From positions 2,418,001-2,482,000 of the forward strand of contig NZ_CP113939.1 of NCBI RefSeq assembly GCF_029392315.1: a stretch of 64,000 nt of DNA, read 5' to 3'. This document shows positions 28,497-37,952 of this stretch, piece after piece; position 1 is the first letter of the stretch, and each line of letters begins with the position of its first letter. The notes below the pieces were generated by a model that saw only the letters and a list, made by a program, of their open reading frames with translations, had not been told where the DNA came from and made no database searches. Source of the stretch: Bifidobacterium sp. ESL0690. GTDB lineage: Bacteria; Actinomycetota; Actinomycetes; Actinomycetales; Bifidobacteriaceae. Both the position numbers and the translations under genes were made by a program.

Positions 28497-31400
28497 TCAC
28501 CGATCGCACACCTCGCTACGGTGCTGGGCATACACCATCTTTTCCCGGCGAATATAGACAGCCGCAGCAAGCACCAGCGCCAAAACCAGGAAAATCCACC
28601 AGGGGAACGCCGGACGATTCAGGGCAGATGAGGCCGGTAACGCCTCTTCTCCGCCGCAGACATCATTGCCAGCCAGGTTGACATTGCCGGAAGCCTGCAT
28701 GATGAATGCTGCGGTATTGGCACGCTTGTCGCCCGACACACAAGGGTTGTGGCGCCGAGGCGCAGCCTGATTACGCTGCTGCGGGACGACCGGAGCGGCG
28801 CCCCGAGAAGCGGTTTGCGGCGTAGCTGCCCGCGATGCAACACGAGGAACCGTGACGATAGTCGGCGCGTTGGTTCTGAACACAGGAACGGGCACAGGCA
28901 CGGCCTGCGTCGGCACAGCCGATGACGTCGACTTGGCATTATTGTTGGCAATTACGCTCTGGCGGCCCTTGGAAGGAGCCTTGGACTTTGCAGGGGTCTT
29001 CGAAGTCGTCGGCTTTGTCGAACCTGCAGGCTGGGTAGGCTCGGCAGGCTGAGTCGGCTCAGCTGGCTCACCGGGCTGCCCAGGCTGTGTAGACGGCAAC
29101 GGAGCTACCGGGGAAGGCTGTTGCGGAATAGACGGGCCGGTGATAGGCGTGATATGACCGGGCCGAGCCGTCCAAATGCCGTAGAGCTTGACCTTCGTAT
29201 GGTCAGAAGTCAGATTGACCGTATCTCCGGCCTGATAGGTATGACCATCCTTGTCGGTCCAGCCATGGAACACATGGCCGTTGCTGTCATCGTGGTCGAC
29301 CGTGTATTCGCTGGGAATAGTCAACGCATAGGTCATGTCTGCCACCTTGTTAGGGCCGCTGGTCACTGTCGGGAATGTCTTGGAGAGAGTTCCACCGGAA
29401 AGGTTGGTGTCGAACTCAAGCGAATAGATATACTGCTTCTTGGCCCTGACCCGCTTCCACTGAGCGTAGATGGTAGTGTTCGGATTGGTTTCGCTAGACT
29501 CTGCGTTTCCGGTAACTTTATCGTTGCCTTCTTCGTCATAGGTCCATCCGGTGAACTCGAAGTCCGAAGTCACATCGGCGCCAGTGCCATCATGAAGCGT
29601 GAATATCGTATTCAAATTGGCCGGAATCGCCCAACCAATTGCAGGGGACGCAGAGACAAAGAACGAAGGATTGCCAGTATACGTTTCATCTTGTTTGACG
29701 GTAATCCCCGCTTCCGGAGCATGAGCAGCCATGGACAGCTTGTAACGCGTGGACCACTGTGTATAAAGCGTCAATGTCGGCTTGCCACTGCTCAACGTGA
29801 CGGGATCGCCGATATGGTAATTGATACCGGTTCCGTCAGATTCCGTCGACCAGCAAACGAACTGGTGGAGACCACTGGTGTCGGTGTAGACGTCGTCGTT
29901 GCTGAGCGTGAACGTGTGGCTGGTATCGGTCGTCGTGCTGCTGAGCGTGATGGTGTCACCATCGATGACGGCTCCCGGTTTCCCGTTCTTTTCCATCGTC
30001 AGTTTGTACTGCACCTGCACCTGCTTGCGCTGCCACTGAGCCGTCAGGTGATTGACACCGGCCTTGAGCGCCAGGGAAACGCCGGTGGCGCCGGCCTGAT
30101 AGACCATACCGTCGTCGGTCTTCCAACCGGTAAAGTCGTACTGCTCTGCAGTCGGGGCACCTTCAGGGAAATCGAAAGTCAAATCCTTGGTGCCGGTTTT
30201 ACCGTAATAGACCGAATCCGCGGGGTTGGGCATGCCACTGACCGACCCACTGGGCAGACTACCCGTGTCATAACGCAGGGTATAGGAACGCTCCCACTGG
30301 TATTCACCCGCGAACGGCTGGCTGCCTTGCGTACGCGCCGCAAACTGCGCGGAAGCATCGGAATTGGTACGCTCGCCATGCCAATGCGCGTTTCCAGCCG
30401 CGTCATGCGTGAGAATCCACTGGCCGCTGTATCCCAATTCCGGGTCGCTCGGCGGCTGGCCGGTAGCCTCATAAGTACTGAAGAAATTCGCATCGATGAC
30501 GGTATCCGGGCCAAGTATCAGATCACGGATTCCGTGGGTACGCCAAACATCTTGGTTGGAATAGTTGCAAGGCGTATCGAACATACCCTCGCCATCCGTC
30601 AGCGAGCGCGTGTTCCATTGGGAAAGATCGAGCTTGGTCAGATTGGTCGATTCAAACATGTACGATGCGCTGGTCAACGCCGAAGAAATGTGCCAGTTGG
30701 CGATTTCGGCTCCCCAGGCGGGCTCCTGTTGCACCGACCTGCCGGCATGTGCGAACATATCGCCCGCGTTGCGCAAGTGAGAGACATCCCAACCTCCGAT
30801 TCCGGGGATGGAAGTCAGATTCCAGTCTTCCATGAACATCTGCTGCATCGTGACGACATGGCTGGGGTTCCAACCTCGCACGTCCACACTCTTCAACGCA
30901 TTATCGGCTTCGAACAGGGAATCCATTCCATGACCCCCGACGGAATCCACATGGGAAACGTCCCAGCCGTGCAAATCAAGCGACTGCAGAGAATCCATAT
31001 ACGAGAAGACGTCTTGCATATCGTTGACATGGGAGACATCCCAGCCTGACAGATTGCCGACGCCGGTCAAAGAGCGGGCGCCCATAAACATGCTGTCCAT
31101 ACGGCTCAGATTGCTGGTTTTCCATCTCGAAAGATCAAGACTTTGAAGACTTTTAGCATATGCGAACATATGCTCCATGTTCCCGACTTGGGAAACGTTC
31201 CAATTGCCGATGTCACCGACCGCGGTAAGTGCCGAATCCACATAGAACATGTAATACATTGAACGCACATGGGACGTATCCCACTTGTGCAAATCAAGCG
31301 ACTGCAGGTGAGTGGCGCCATCGAACATGCCGCTCATGCCGGTGACCTGGGCAGTATCGACATCGCCGATACCCACGATCTCCGTGAGCAGATTCTGGCT

Positions 31401-32030
31401 GGGACTGAAATTATCCAACTTGTCATAACCGAAAAGATACGAACTATCCGCAGGCAAATGGGTATCGGCGGGATCGTCGAACACCACCTTGCTGACGTTG
31501 GTCAGCACTTCAGACATCAGTCGATAGCCATCATGATCGACATGGTAGTTGGCTTCCAGCGTACCGGCACCTACGTGAAGCGTGTAGGTGGAATCGGAAT
31601 TGACCTCGCAGGTATAGCTGGCCGTGCCCCACGTACCGCCCGGGCACGTGGCCTGCGGACCGATCACTGGTTGCTGGCTGATCGTGGGCTGCTGACGTTG
31701 CACCGGGCCGTTTGCCTGGGCCGCGGGAGCAGCGTCCCTCTTGACCTCGGCATTTGCGGAATCGCTTGGCTTGGCAGCACCCGCATCGCCTTTCTTATCG
31801 TTGGCTTGGCTTAGCTTTCCGGTGGACTGTTGCTGCGCGTCATTGGACGAACCGCTATCGCCGGGCCGCTGCCCATTCTGCCCTTGGGCGGCATTCGTAC
31901 TCTGCACGCTGGTCTGCTCACCGTCAGCCGAGCTGCTACCCGTCGACTGCGCCAACGCAGTGACGGCGGTGCTCAGCATCATTGCCGCAGCAGCCAGAAC
32001 GCCGACAAGTTTCGTGCTCCTTCTACTCAT
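28497..32030 (-). CDS. BspA-family (DUF285) surface protein with InlB-type repeats
   Basis: A 1177-residue secreted, membrane-anchored protein. In order: signal peptide (MSRRSTKLVGVLAAAAMML...ALA), low-complexity Q/S/N region, about ten DUF285 repeats of the form LQSLDLHKWDTSHVRSM, then Listeria-Bacteroides (InlB B-type) beta-grasp repeats with YAQW or TAQW ends, a Pro/Thr-rich wall-spanning stretch (EPTQPAEPTQPAGS), and a final membrane helix WWIFLVLALVLAAAVYI with a basic tail. LPASS lies ahead of the helix where LPXTG would be expected. BspA-type proteins bind host or bacterial partners. The start at 32030 has AAGAAGG upstream. Confidence 0.9.
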   Translation of the reverse strand: MSRRSTKLVGVLAAAAMMLSTAVTALAQSTGSSSADGEQTSVQSTNAAQGQNGQRPGDSGSSNDAQQQSTGKLSQANDKKGDAGAAKPSDSANAEVKRDAAPAAQANGPVQRQQPTISQQPVIGPQATCPGGTWGTASYTCEVNSDSTYTLHVGAGTLEANYHVDHDGYRLMSEVLTNVSKVVFDDPADTHLPADSSYLFGYDKLDNFSPSQNLLTEIVGIGDVDTAQVTGMSGMFDGATHLQSLDLHKWDTSHVRSMYYMFYVDSALTAVGDIGNWNVSQVGNMEHMFAYAKSLQSLDLSRWKTSNLSRMDSMFMGARSLTGVGNLSGWDVSHVNDMQDVFSYMDSLQSLDLHGWDVSHVDSVGGHGMDSLFEADNALKSVDVRGWNPSHVVTMQQMFMEDWNLTSIPGIGGWDVSHLRNAGDMFAHAGRSVQQEPAWGAEIANWHISSALTSASYMFESTNLTKLDLSQWNTRSLTDGEGMFDTPCNYSNQDVWRTHGIRDLILGPDTVIDANFFSTYEATGQPPSDPELGYSGQWILTHDAAGNAHWHGERTNSDASAQFAARTQGSQPFAGEYQWERSYTLRYDTGSLPSGSVSGMPNPADSVYYGKTGTKDLTFDFPEGAPTAEQYDFTGWKTDDGMVYQAGATGVSLALKAGVNHLTAQWQRKQVQVQYKLTMEKNGKPGAVIDGDTITLSSTTTDTSHTFTLSNDDVYTDTSGLHQFVCWSTESDGTGINYHIGDPVTLSSGKPTLTLYTQWSTRYKLSMAAHAPEAGITVKQDETYTGNPSFFVSASPAIGWAIPANLNTIFTLHDGTGADVTSDFEFTGWTYDEEGNDKVTGNAESSETNPNTTIYAQWKRVRAKKQYIYSLEFDTNLSGGTLSKTFPTVTSGPNKVADMTYALTIPSEYTVDHDDSNGHVFHGWTDKDGHTYQAGDTVNLTSDHTKVKLYGIWTARPGHITPITGPSIPQQPSPVAPLPSTQPGQPGEPAEPTQPAEPTQPAGSTKPTTSKTPAKSKAPSKGRQSVIANNNAKSTSSAVPTQAVPVPVPVFRTNAPTIVTVPRVASRAATPQTASRGAAPVVPQQRNQAAPRRHNPCVSGDKRANTAAFIMQASGNVNLAGNDVCGGEEALPASSALNRPAFPWWIFLVLALVLAAAVYIRREKMVYAQHRSEVCDR

Positions 32031-32506
32031 CTCTCGATACCTTCTTAGTGAGATACGCTGCATCTCTTCGTTTAACGTTTATCGTAATGCAGATTAGAGA
32101 CAATGCAATATAATGCCTAATAAATCAGTTGATTTTTCTCTGAACGTATGAAAACAATAATCTTGTCGACATTCTTGCCAGCCAAAACTACACATATCTA
32201 TAATATTTATCTAATACAATCAGGCCGGCCTCGCCTTCTTGATCAGCTTTCGGCGCGGATTTTTGCCAAATTTGCCACTTAACCGAACATCCACCTCAAC
32301 AATGCGGTAGGTTCGGCGACAAGTTAACAGTATTATTTAAAACGATAAACGTTTACGGAATAAAGAAGCCGTTCACTGCGCGTTACCACGCAATGAACGG
32401 CTTCTTGTTATGTAAAATGCCTTGGCCTCAAACCGAACCGAATGGCAAGCAGCTTGGGCGGGTCGATGCGCACTTATTGATTGATAAAACCATCGGCTGC
32501 GGGCGC
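32031..32506. other. Intergenic stretch upstream of the surface-protein gene
   Basis: 476 bases between the BspA-like start and the ABC exporter stop. It is AT-rich next to the surface gene, as expected for its promoter. Apart from the hairpin at 32363-32406 and a CGATAAACGTTTA stretch at about 32343 I see no clear feature. Confidence 0.4.
32363..32406. terminator. Terminator of the ABC exporter operon
   Basis: Stem AAGAAGCCGTTCA with its complement TGAACGGCTTCTT, with additional pairing inside, about 100 bases past the stop at 32507. Nearly the same hairpin as at 28273. Confidence 0.75.
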
Positions 32507-34342
32507 TTATGCGACCAACGTGGAGAACTGGCTGTTGTAGAGGTCGGCGTAGAAGCCGCCTTTCTTCAGCAGCTCGTCGTGGGTGCCGCGTTCGACGATG
32601 TCGCCGTGGTTCATCACCAGGATCATGTCCGCATCCTTGATGGTCGAGAGACGGTGCGCGATCACGAAGCTCGTGCGGCCAACCGTCAGGTCATCCATCG
32701 CCTTCTGGATCAGCTCCTCGGTACGGGTATCGACCGACGACGTGGCCTCGTCCAAGATCAGAATCGGCGCATCCTGCACCATCGCGCGGGCGATCGTCAG
32801 CAACTGGCGCTGGCCCTGCGAAAGCGAGGAATTGTCGTCGAGCACGGTGTCGTAGCCCTGCGGCAGCGAGCGCACGTAATGGTCAAGACCGACGGCTTTG
32901 CATGCGTCCTCGATCTGCTGGTCGGTGACACCCTTCTTGCTATACGCGACGTTCTCCTTGACCGTTCCGCGGAAGACCCATGTGTCCTGCAGAACCATAG
33001 AGAATTGGTCGTGTACGTTGGCGCGTGGGACCGTCGAGGTATCGATGCCGTCGATGTACATGGCGCCGCCGTCAATATCGTAGAAGCGCATCAAGAGGTT
33101 GACCATAGTGGACTTGCCGGCACCGGTCGGGCCGACGATGGCGACCTTCTGGCCGGCCTTCACACTCGCCGAGAAGTCGTGAATGATCGGCTTGCCTGGC
33201 TCATAGCCGAAGCTGACGTCCTTGAACTCGACGTCGCCACGCACGCGAACGGGCTTGCCGGTCTTCGGGTCGCGGCCGAGCAGCGCGGGCTTCTTGCTCT
33301 CGTCGCTCATCTCGGGCTCCTCGAGGAAGCCGAAGACGCGCTCGGACGCTGCGGCGCAACGCTGGAGGTTCTGGAAGGCCTGGGCGAACTGTGAAAGCGG
33401 CTGGGTGAAGAGGCGGACGTACATCATGAAGGCCACGATGACGCCGAACTCGATCTGCCCGTTGATGGCGAGCGCGCCGCCGACGATGCAGACCGCGACG
33501 AAGCTCAGGTTGCCGATCATGTTCATCATCGGGCCCATCAGGCCGGAGAGGAACTGGCTCTTCCACGCGGAATCGTAGAGGTCGTTGTTGTACTTCTCGA
33601 AGCGACGGATGGAGTCGGCTTCGCCGTTGTAGGCCTTGACGACGATATGGCCGGAGTACATCTCTTCGACGTGGCCGTTGACGTCGCCGAGCGCGATCTG
33701 CTGGCGGGCGAAGTATTTCTGCGAATAGTGCATGATGAGCAGCATGACCACGACGCCCAAAACCGAGACCGCAATCGCGCAAAGCGTCATGATGACGTTG
33801 TTGTAGAACATCATGATCAGCGAGCCGACGAACAGCGTGATCGACGTAATGAGCATGCCCAGCGACTGGCCCAGGGTCTGGCCGATGGCGTCGACGTCGT
33901 TGGTGATGCGCGAAAGCACGTCGCCGTAGCTGGTGTGGTCGAAGTATTTGAGCGGCAGCTTGTTGATCTTGTCGGAGATCGACTTGCGCAGGCTTTGGGC
34001 GATGCGCTGGGTGACGGTGGCCATCATCCAGTGCTGCGCGTAGCCGAGGATGGCATAGCCGGCATAGAGACCGACCAGCAGCCATGCGATTCGCGTGACC
34101 TCGCCCATATCGACCGCGCCCATCACGGGCTTGCCGTGCACCAGGGCGGGCAGGCCCTTGGCGATGGCGTTGGTCATGTTCTTCAGTTGATCCGGCCCGA
34201 TGATCTGGCAGATGGTGCCGGCCGCGCCCAAAACGAGCGCGATGATGATGACGGGCAGGTATTTGCGGCAGTAACGCACGAGTTTGAGCATCACTCCGCC
34301 GAAATCAGCCGGCTTCTCGACCGGTCCCCTCATTCTTGGCAT
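32507..34342 (-). CDS. Heterodimeric ABC exporter subunit, consensus ATPase site
   Basis: A 611-residue fused membrane-ATPase exporter half. Six N-terminal spans are followed by Walker A GPTGAGKST, signature LSQGQRQLL, Walker B ILILDEATSSVD with the catalytic Glu, and H-loop His in FVIAHRLST. LSQGQ plus an intact Glu is the pattern of the TM288/LmrD-type partner. It lies downstream of the degenerate-site partner (34580) in the same orientation, with a dyad array between them. AGGAAAG precedes the start. Probable function is drug or peptide efflux under the upstream MarR regulator; the cargo is unknown. Confidence 0.93.
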   Translation of the reverse strand: MPRMRGPVEKPADFGGVMLKLVRYCRKYLPVIIIALVLGAAGTICQIIGPDQLKNMTNAIAKGLPALVHGKPVMGAVDMGEVTRIAWLLVGLYAGYAILGYAQHWMMATVTQRIAQSLRKSISDKINKLPLKYFDHTSYGDVLSRITNDVDAIGQTLGQSLGMLITSITLFVGSLIMMFYNNVIMTLCAIAVSVLGVVVMLLIMHYSQKYFARQQIALGDVNGHVEEMYSGHIVVKAYNGEADSIRRFEKYNNDLYDSAWKSQFLSGLMGPMMNMIGNLSFVAVCIVGGALAINGQIEFGVIVAFMMYVRLFTQPLSQFAQAFQNLQRCAAASERVFGFLEEPEMSDESKKPALLGRDPKTGKPVRVRGDVEFKDVSFGYEPGKPIIHDFSASVKAGQKVAIVGPTGAGKSTMVNLLMRFYDIDGGAMYIDGIDTSTVPRANVHDQFSMVLQDTWVFRGTVKENVAYSKKGVTDQQIEDACKAVGLDHYVRSLPQGYDTVLDDNSSLSQGQRQLLTIARAMVQDAPILILDEATSSVDTRTEELIQKAMDDLTVGRTSFVIAHRLSTIKDADMILVMNHGDIVERGTHDELLKKGGFYADLYNSQFSTLVA

Positions 34343-34396
34343 TTTGGCTACTTTCCTATTGACGTTTTACTTTTATTTCAGTTGCGATTTCATTAG

Positions 34397-34567
34397 TGCT
34401 GGGAAACGGACTCTAAGCGTGGGCTAAAGTCCGTTTACCAGCACAGCGTTGGCAGTGTTGCATGGAAACGGACTCTAAGCCCGAGCTAGGAGCCGTTTAC
34501 CAGCAGCATCCACACAATCCTGCGGGAAAACGGACTCTGAGCATGCGCCAGATGCCGTTCCCAAGCA
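34397..34567. repeat. Dyad array, TGCTGGTAAAC family, 3 units inside the ABC operon
   Basis: Opening boxes (TGCTGGGAAAC-like) at 34397, 34459 and 34521 with period 62; closing GTTTACCAGCA-like boxes at 34433, 34494 and 34557. In the first unit the stem extends to about 15 pairs including GGACT/AGTCC. The array starts about a dozen bases past the stop of the 34580 gene and would lie in the intercistronic mRNA. Confidence 0.9.
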
Positions 34568-34579
34568 GTAGACGCGAGA

Positions 34580-36439
34580 TTATGCGGCCAGCTCGTCGGG
34601 ACTCAGCTGGGACTCGGCGATCTCCTTGTAGACCTTGCAGGTCTTGAGCAGTTCCTTGTGCGTTCCTTCGCCCACGACCTTGCCGTCGTCAAGCACGACG
34701 ATGGTGTCGGCGTCCATGATCGTGCCGACGCGCTGGGCGACGATGAGCTTGGTGGACTCGGCGGCGTCTTTCTTGAGGGCGTCGCGCACCGCACGGTCGG
34801 TCTTGAAATCGAGCGCGCTGAACGAGTCATCGAAGACCATGATTTCGGGGTGACGGTAGACGGCGCGGGCGATGGAAAGCCGCTGCTTCTGACCGCCGGA
34901 GACGTTGGAGCCGCTTTGCGCGATGGGCGCCTCGTACTCGCCGTCCATGCGCTCCACGAACTCGTCGGCCTGCGCGACCTCGCTGGATTCGCGGACATTG
35001 GCCATTTGTTCGGGCGTTAGTTCGTCGCGCTTGTCTTCGCCTGCAATCAGCTCCAATTCGCGCTTGCGCCCCTTGGCCGTGGAAGTGTCGGCGACCTCGA
35101 CGGTCTCGGCGTCGCCGGGCCGGTCGCCATAGCTCACGTTGGAAGCCACGGTGCCCTTGAACATCACCGACTGCTGCGGCACGTAACCGATCTTGTCGCG
35201 CAAATCCTTGATGTCGTAGTCCTTGACATTGACGCCGTCGACGAGCACTTCACCCTCGGTCGCGTCGTAGAAGCGCGGCACCAGGTTCACCAGCGAGGAT
35301 TTGCCGGAACCGGTGGCGCCGATAAACGCGACGGTCTGGCCCTTCTTGGCGGTAAAGTTGATGTCTTTGAGCATCGCCTCGCGGGTGTCGGGGTAGGCAA
35401 AGCTGACGTTCTTGAACTCGACGGTTCCGGTCTCGCCGGGCTTGCCTTCTTTGAGCGTTCCGGACTTCACGCTCGGCTCGGTGTCGAGCACTTCCAGCAC
35501 ACGCTGGGCGGAAACGTCGGCACGCGGCCAGAGCACGAAGACCATGCTCAGCAGGAGGAAGGCCATGATGACCTGCATCGCGTAGCTGGAAAAGACGACC
35601 ATGTTCGAGAAATCGGTAAGCTTGGTGGCCGGCAGCGCCGCGTCCTTGATGAGGTAGGCACCAATCCAGTAGATCGCCAGGCCGAGGCCGTTCATCACAC
35701 TGGACATGACGGGGTTCATCGCGGCCATCGCGCGGGTGGTGAAGAGCTGGGTATTGGTCAAATCGTCGTTGACACGCGCGAACTTGTTTTCCTGATAATC
35801 CTCGGCGTTATAGGCGCGGACGACGCGCAGGCCGGTCAGGTTCTCGCGGGCGACAGCGTTTATGTTGTCGGTCAGGCGCTGCATCGAACGGAACTTCGGC
35901 ATCACCATGATCATGATGATAATGACGAAAACCAGCATGATCGCGGTGGCGATGGCCGTGGCGACCGTCCATTCGAAGCCCTTGCCGGCAATCTTGAAAA
36001 TGGCCCAGACGGCCATGATCGGCGCGCGGAAGACGAGCAGCAGGCCCATGGTGATGAACATCTGGATCTGCGTGATGTCGTTGGTGGAGCGGGTGATGAG
36101 CGAGGCTGTGGAAAACTTGCTCATTTCGGCAGGCCCGAAGGATTCCACCTTGCGAAACTCAAGCGAGCGCAGACGCTGGCTGAACGAAGCGCCGACGCGG
36201 GCCATGAAATAGCCGACGACGATGGCGCAAATCACCGAGCCCAGAGAGACGAGCAGCATCTTGCCGCCCTCTTTCCAGATGTCGATCATCTTGCTGCCCG
36301 GCGTCTCGACCAGCGCCGTGACTTTGGACATGTAGTCCGGCAGCTTCAGGTCGAAAAAGACCTGCCCTGCGATGAACGCAAGGCTCAGCAGCAGCTGCCC
36401 GATCTCCGTTTTGGAGAGATATTTGCTGATGCGAAGCAT
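34580..36439 (-). CDS. Heterodimeric ABC exporter subunit, degenerate ATPase site
   Basis: A 619-residue exporter half with six membrane spans and an ATPase domain: Walker A GATGSGKSS and canonical signature VSGGQKQRL, but Walker B ends IMVFDDSFSALD (Asp for the catalytic Glu) and the H-loop reads IVAQRVGT (Gln for His). This is the degenerate partner of a TM287/288- or LmrCD-type pair. An insertion of about 45 charged residues (TSTAKGRKRELELIAGEDKR) lies between the Q-loop and the signature. GGAAGGGG precedes the ATG. Second gene of the MarR-ABC-ABC operon. Confidence 0.93.
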   Translation of the reverse strand: MLRISKYLSKTEIGQLLLSLAFIAGQVFFDLKLPDYMSKVTALVETPGSKMIDIWKEGGKMLLVSLGSVICAIVVGYFMARVGASFSQRLRSLEFRKVESFGPAEMSKFSTASLITRSTNDITQIQMFITMGLLLVFRAPIMAVWAIFKIAGKGFEWTVATAIATAIMLVFVIIIMIMVMPKFRSMQRLTDNINAVARENLTGLRVVRAYNAEDYQENKFARVNDDLTNTQLFTTRAMAAMNPVMSSVMNGLGLAIYWIGAYLIKDAALPATKLTDFSNMVVFSSYAMQVIMAFLLLSMVFVLWPRADVSAQRVLEVLDTEPSVKSGTLKEGKPGETGTVEFKNVSFAYPDTREAMLKDINFTAKKGQTVAFIGATGSGKSSLVNLVPRFYDATEGEVLVDGVNVKDYDIKDLRDKIGYVPQQSVMFKGTVASNVSYGDRPGDAETVEVADTSTAKGRKRELELIAGEDKRDELTPEQMANVRESSEVAQADEFVERMDGEYEAPIAQSGSNVSGGQKQRLSIARAVYRHPEIMVFDDSFSALDFKTDRAVRDALKKDAAESTKLIVAQRVGTIMDADTIVVLDDGKVVGEGTHKELLKTCKVYKEIAESQLSPDELAA

Positions 36440-36636
36440 GAATCCCCTTCCGTATTGGTTTTGGCCTCGGAGTCGTAATTACCGAGCACCCATAATGATT
36501 AACGATGTTAAATATTTTCTTGACTTGAAGTACAATACTCGCGACTTCTGGATGATGCCTGCTTTTCACCCAACGCGTAGGAATCTGCAGAATGAACACG
36601 TGGCCGCAAATGCCGATTACCGAAAACCGTACTTAC

Positions 36637-36755
36637 TGCCGGGAAACGGACTCTTACCAACCACCAGATGCCGTTTACCAGCACCAACAGTCCCATCCAA
36701 CACATTCATACCGGTAAACGGCTTCCTCTTGACCACCAGATGCCGTTTACCAGCA
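36637..36755. repeat. Dyad array, TGCTGGTAAAC family, 2 units
   Basis: Boxes at 36637/36673 and 36709/36745: offset 36, period 72. It lies about 40 bases past the stop of the minus-strand MarR gene. The rest of the gap 36440-36795 is AT-rich and holds no gene. Confidence 0.88.
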
Positions 36756-36795
36756 TCACCGCACTGGAATCCGTCGGCAAGGCCGGAGCCGGGCA

Positions 36796-37329
36796 TCACC
36801 CGTTAGTCTGCGTGGAAGCAGCCTCAGCCTTCTCGTCGCTTTGCTCGCGTTTGGCGGCGAACGCTGCGTTGACCTCTTCGGCCGTAGGCCTTGGAGCGCC
36901 AGGCTTGCACACCGACATATAGGTCATGAATTCCTGGGCGAGATCGACGAACTCACGGGTGCGGCGCTCCCCCATCTGCGAGAAAATCCAACGGACAACG
37001 GAATCGATGTCATCGCGGTCGCGCTCAGCCTGTTCAGTGCCTTTCGGCGTTAGGGAAACAAGGATATTGCGCCGGTCGTGATCGTCGATTTCTCGCGTGA
37101 CATAGCCCTTTTTCTCCATCGTGCCGAGCAACGCGGAAATCCTGCCGGAGCTGGCATGCAACGCTTCGGCAAGACGTGAAGGGGTCTGGGTGCCATGCTT
37201 AAGCAGATGCCGCAGCACAAACGGCTCGCCCTTGCCTGCGCCCTCGACCTGGTGCCACATGGCCGATTTGTTGCCATGTACGGTATCGCGCAGCGTTTGC
37301 AGCGCTTCCTGTTCGAATCCCATGACCAT
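36796..37329 (-). CDS. MarR-family transcriptional regulator
   Basis: A 177-residue winged-helix regulator with the MarR core: QTPSRLAEALHASSGRISALLGTMEKKGYVTREIDDHDRRNILVSLT, including the recognition helix and the DxRR wing. It heads the ABC exporter operon, and MarR proteins in this position usually repress the exporter until a ligand is bound. The start could be 37329 or the second ATG at 37323. About 20 acidic residues follow the domain at the C-terminus. Confidence 0.9.
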   Translation of the reverse strand: MVMGFEQEALQTLRDTVHGNKSAMWHQVEGAGKGEPFVLRHLLKHGTQTPSRLAEALHASSGRISALLGTMEKKGYVTREIDDHDRRNILVSLTPKGTEQAERDRDDIDSVVRWIFSQMGERRTREFVDLAQEFMTYMSVCKPGAPRPTAEEVNAAFAAKREQSDEKAEAASTQTNG

Positions 37330-37550
37330 TCCGTTTCTAGAAGATTATTGCGTACATAATGCTAACACCATTAAATAGCTAACACTATCAGTATTTTACC
37401 AAATGTGAAGAGTATCATACTTTACATCAGCCAAGGAACCGGTTCTCTGCAGTGCCTGCTTGCCGTTTCTCAACCGCAACACCATACGCACACTGACAGA
37501 ACCCGCTTCCCGACAAACCCCGATTCGCCGGAGAGACACCCCAAAAGGCA

Positions 37551-37585
37551 ATAAAAAACCACCCGCCGCATCAAGCGACGAGTGG
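37551..37585 (-). terminator. Terminator of the small RHH-like gene
   Basis: On the minus strand CCACTCGTCGC and GCGGCGGGTGG form the stem, followed by TTTTTTATT, about 50 bases past the stop at 37637. Confidence 0.85.
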
Positions 37586-37636
37586 CAGCGCCCGCGCAAA
37601 TCAAGCGCAAACGCGGAAAGTTTTAGAAAATTTCAA

Positions 37637-37840
37637 TCAGGCCTTGGCGACCGGACGAAGATCAGCGTGATGACGCTTCAGATACTCGCCAACCGCCTCG
37701 CGAATGAGTGCAGAAGGACGAACCTCTTCGTCCGCTGCGCCCGAAAGAACCCAATCAGCCAGCTCCGACGTCGCACGAACGCACCAAGTGCGCTCCTGAA
37801 GCTGACGAACTCCATGCTGTGCCTTAACTGCCTTAGCCAT
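37637..37840 (-). CDS. Small ribbon-helix-helix-like protein
   Basis: A 67-residue basic protein. The central part VRPSALIREAVGEYLKRHH resembles the second half of CopG/RHH antitoxins and DNA-binding proteins. An excellent AGGAGG-type site (CGGAGGTAGGAA) precedes the ATG and a clear terminator follows, so it is an expressed single gene. No toxin partner is adjacent. A perfect 20-bp palindrome lies about 110 bases upstream and might be its own operator. Confidence 0.75.
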   Translation of the reverse strand: MAKAVKAQHGVRQLQERTWCVRATSELADWVLSGAADEEVRPSALIREAVGEYLKRHHADLRPVAKA

Positions 37841-37952
37841 TTCCTACCTCCGTTTGTTCGTGAAAATCTGCGTTACAGATAGTTTTATTGTATCACTTTC
37901 CCGGCAAACGGGAACAGTTTTAGGCCCAATCGAGGGCCAGCTAGCGTTGCAC

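Noticed and set aside
29121..31049. 642-codon frame antisense to the BspA-like gene
   Set aside because: The opposite strand carries clear signal peptide, repeats and anchor; the antisense product is featureless.
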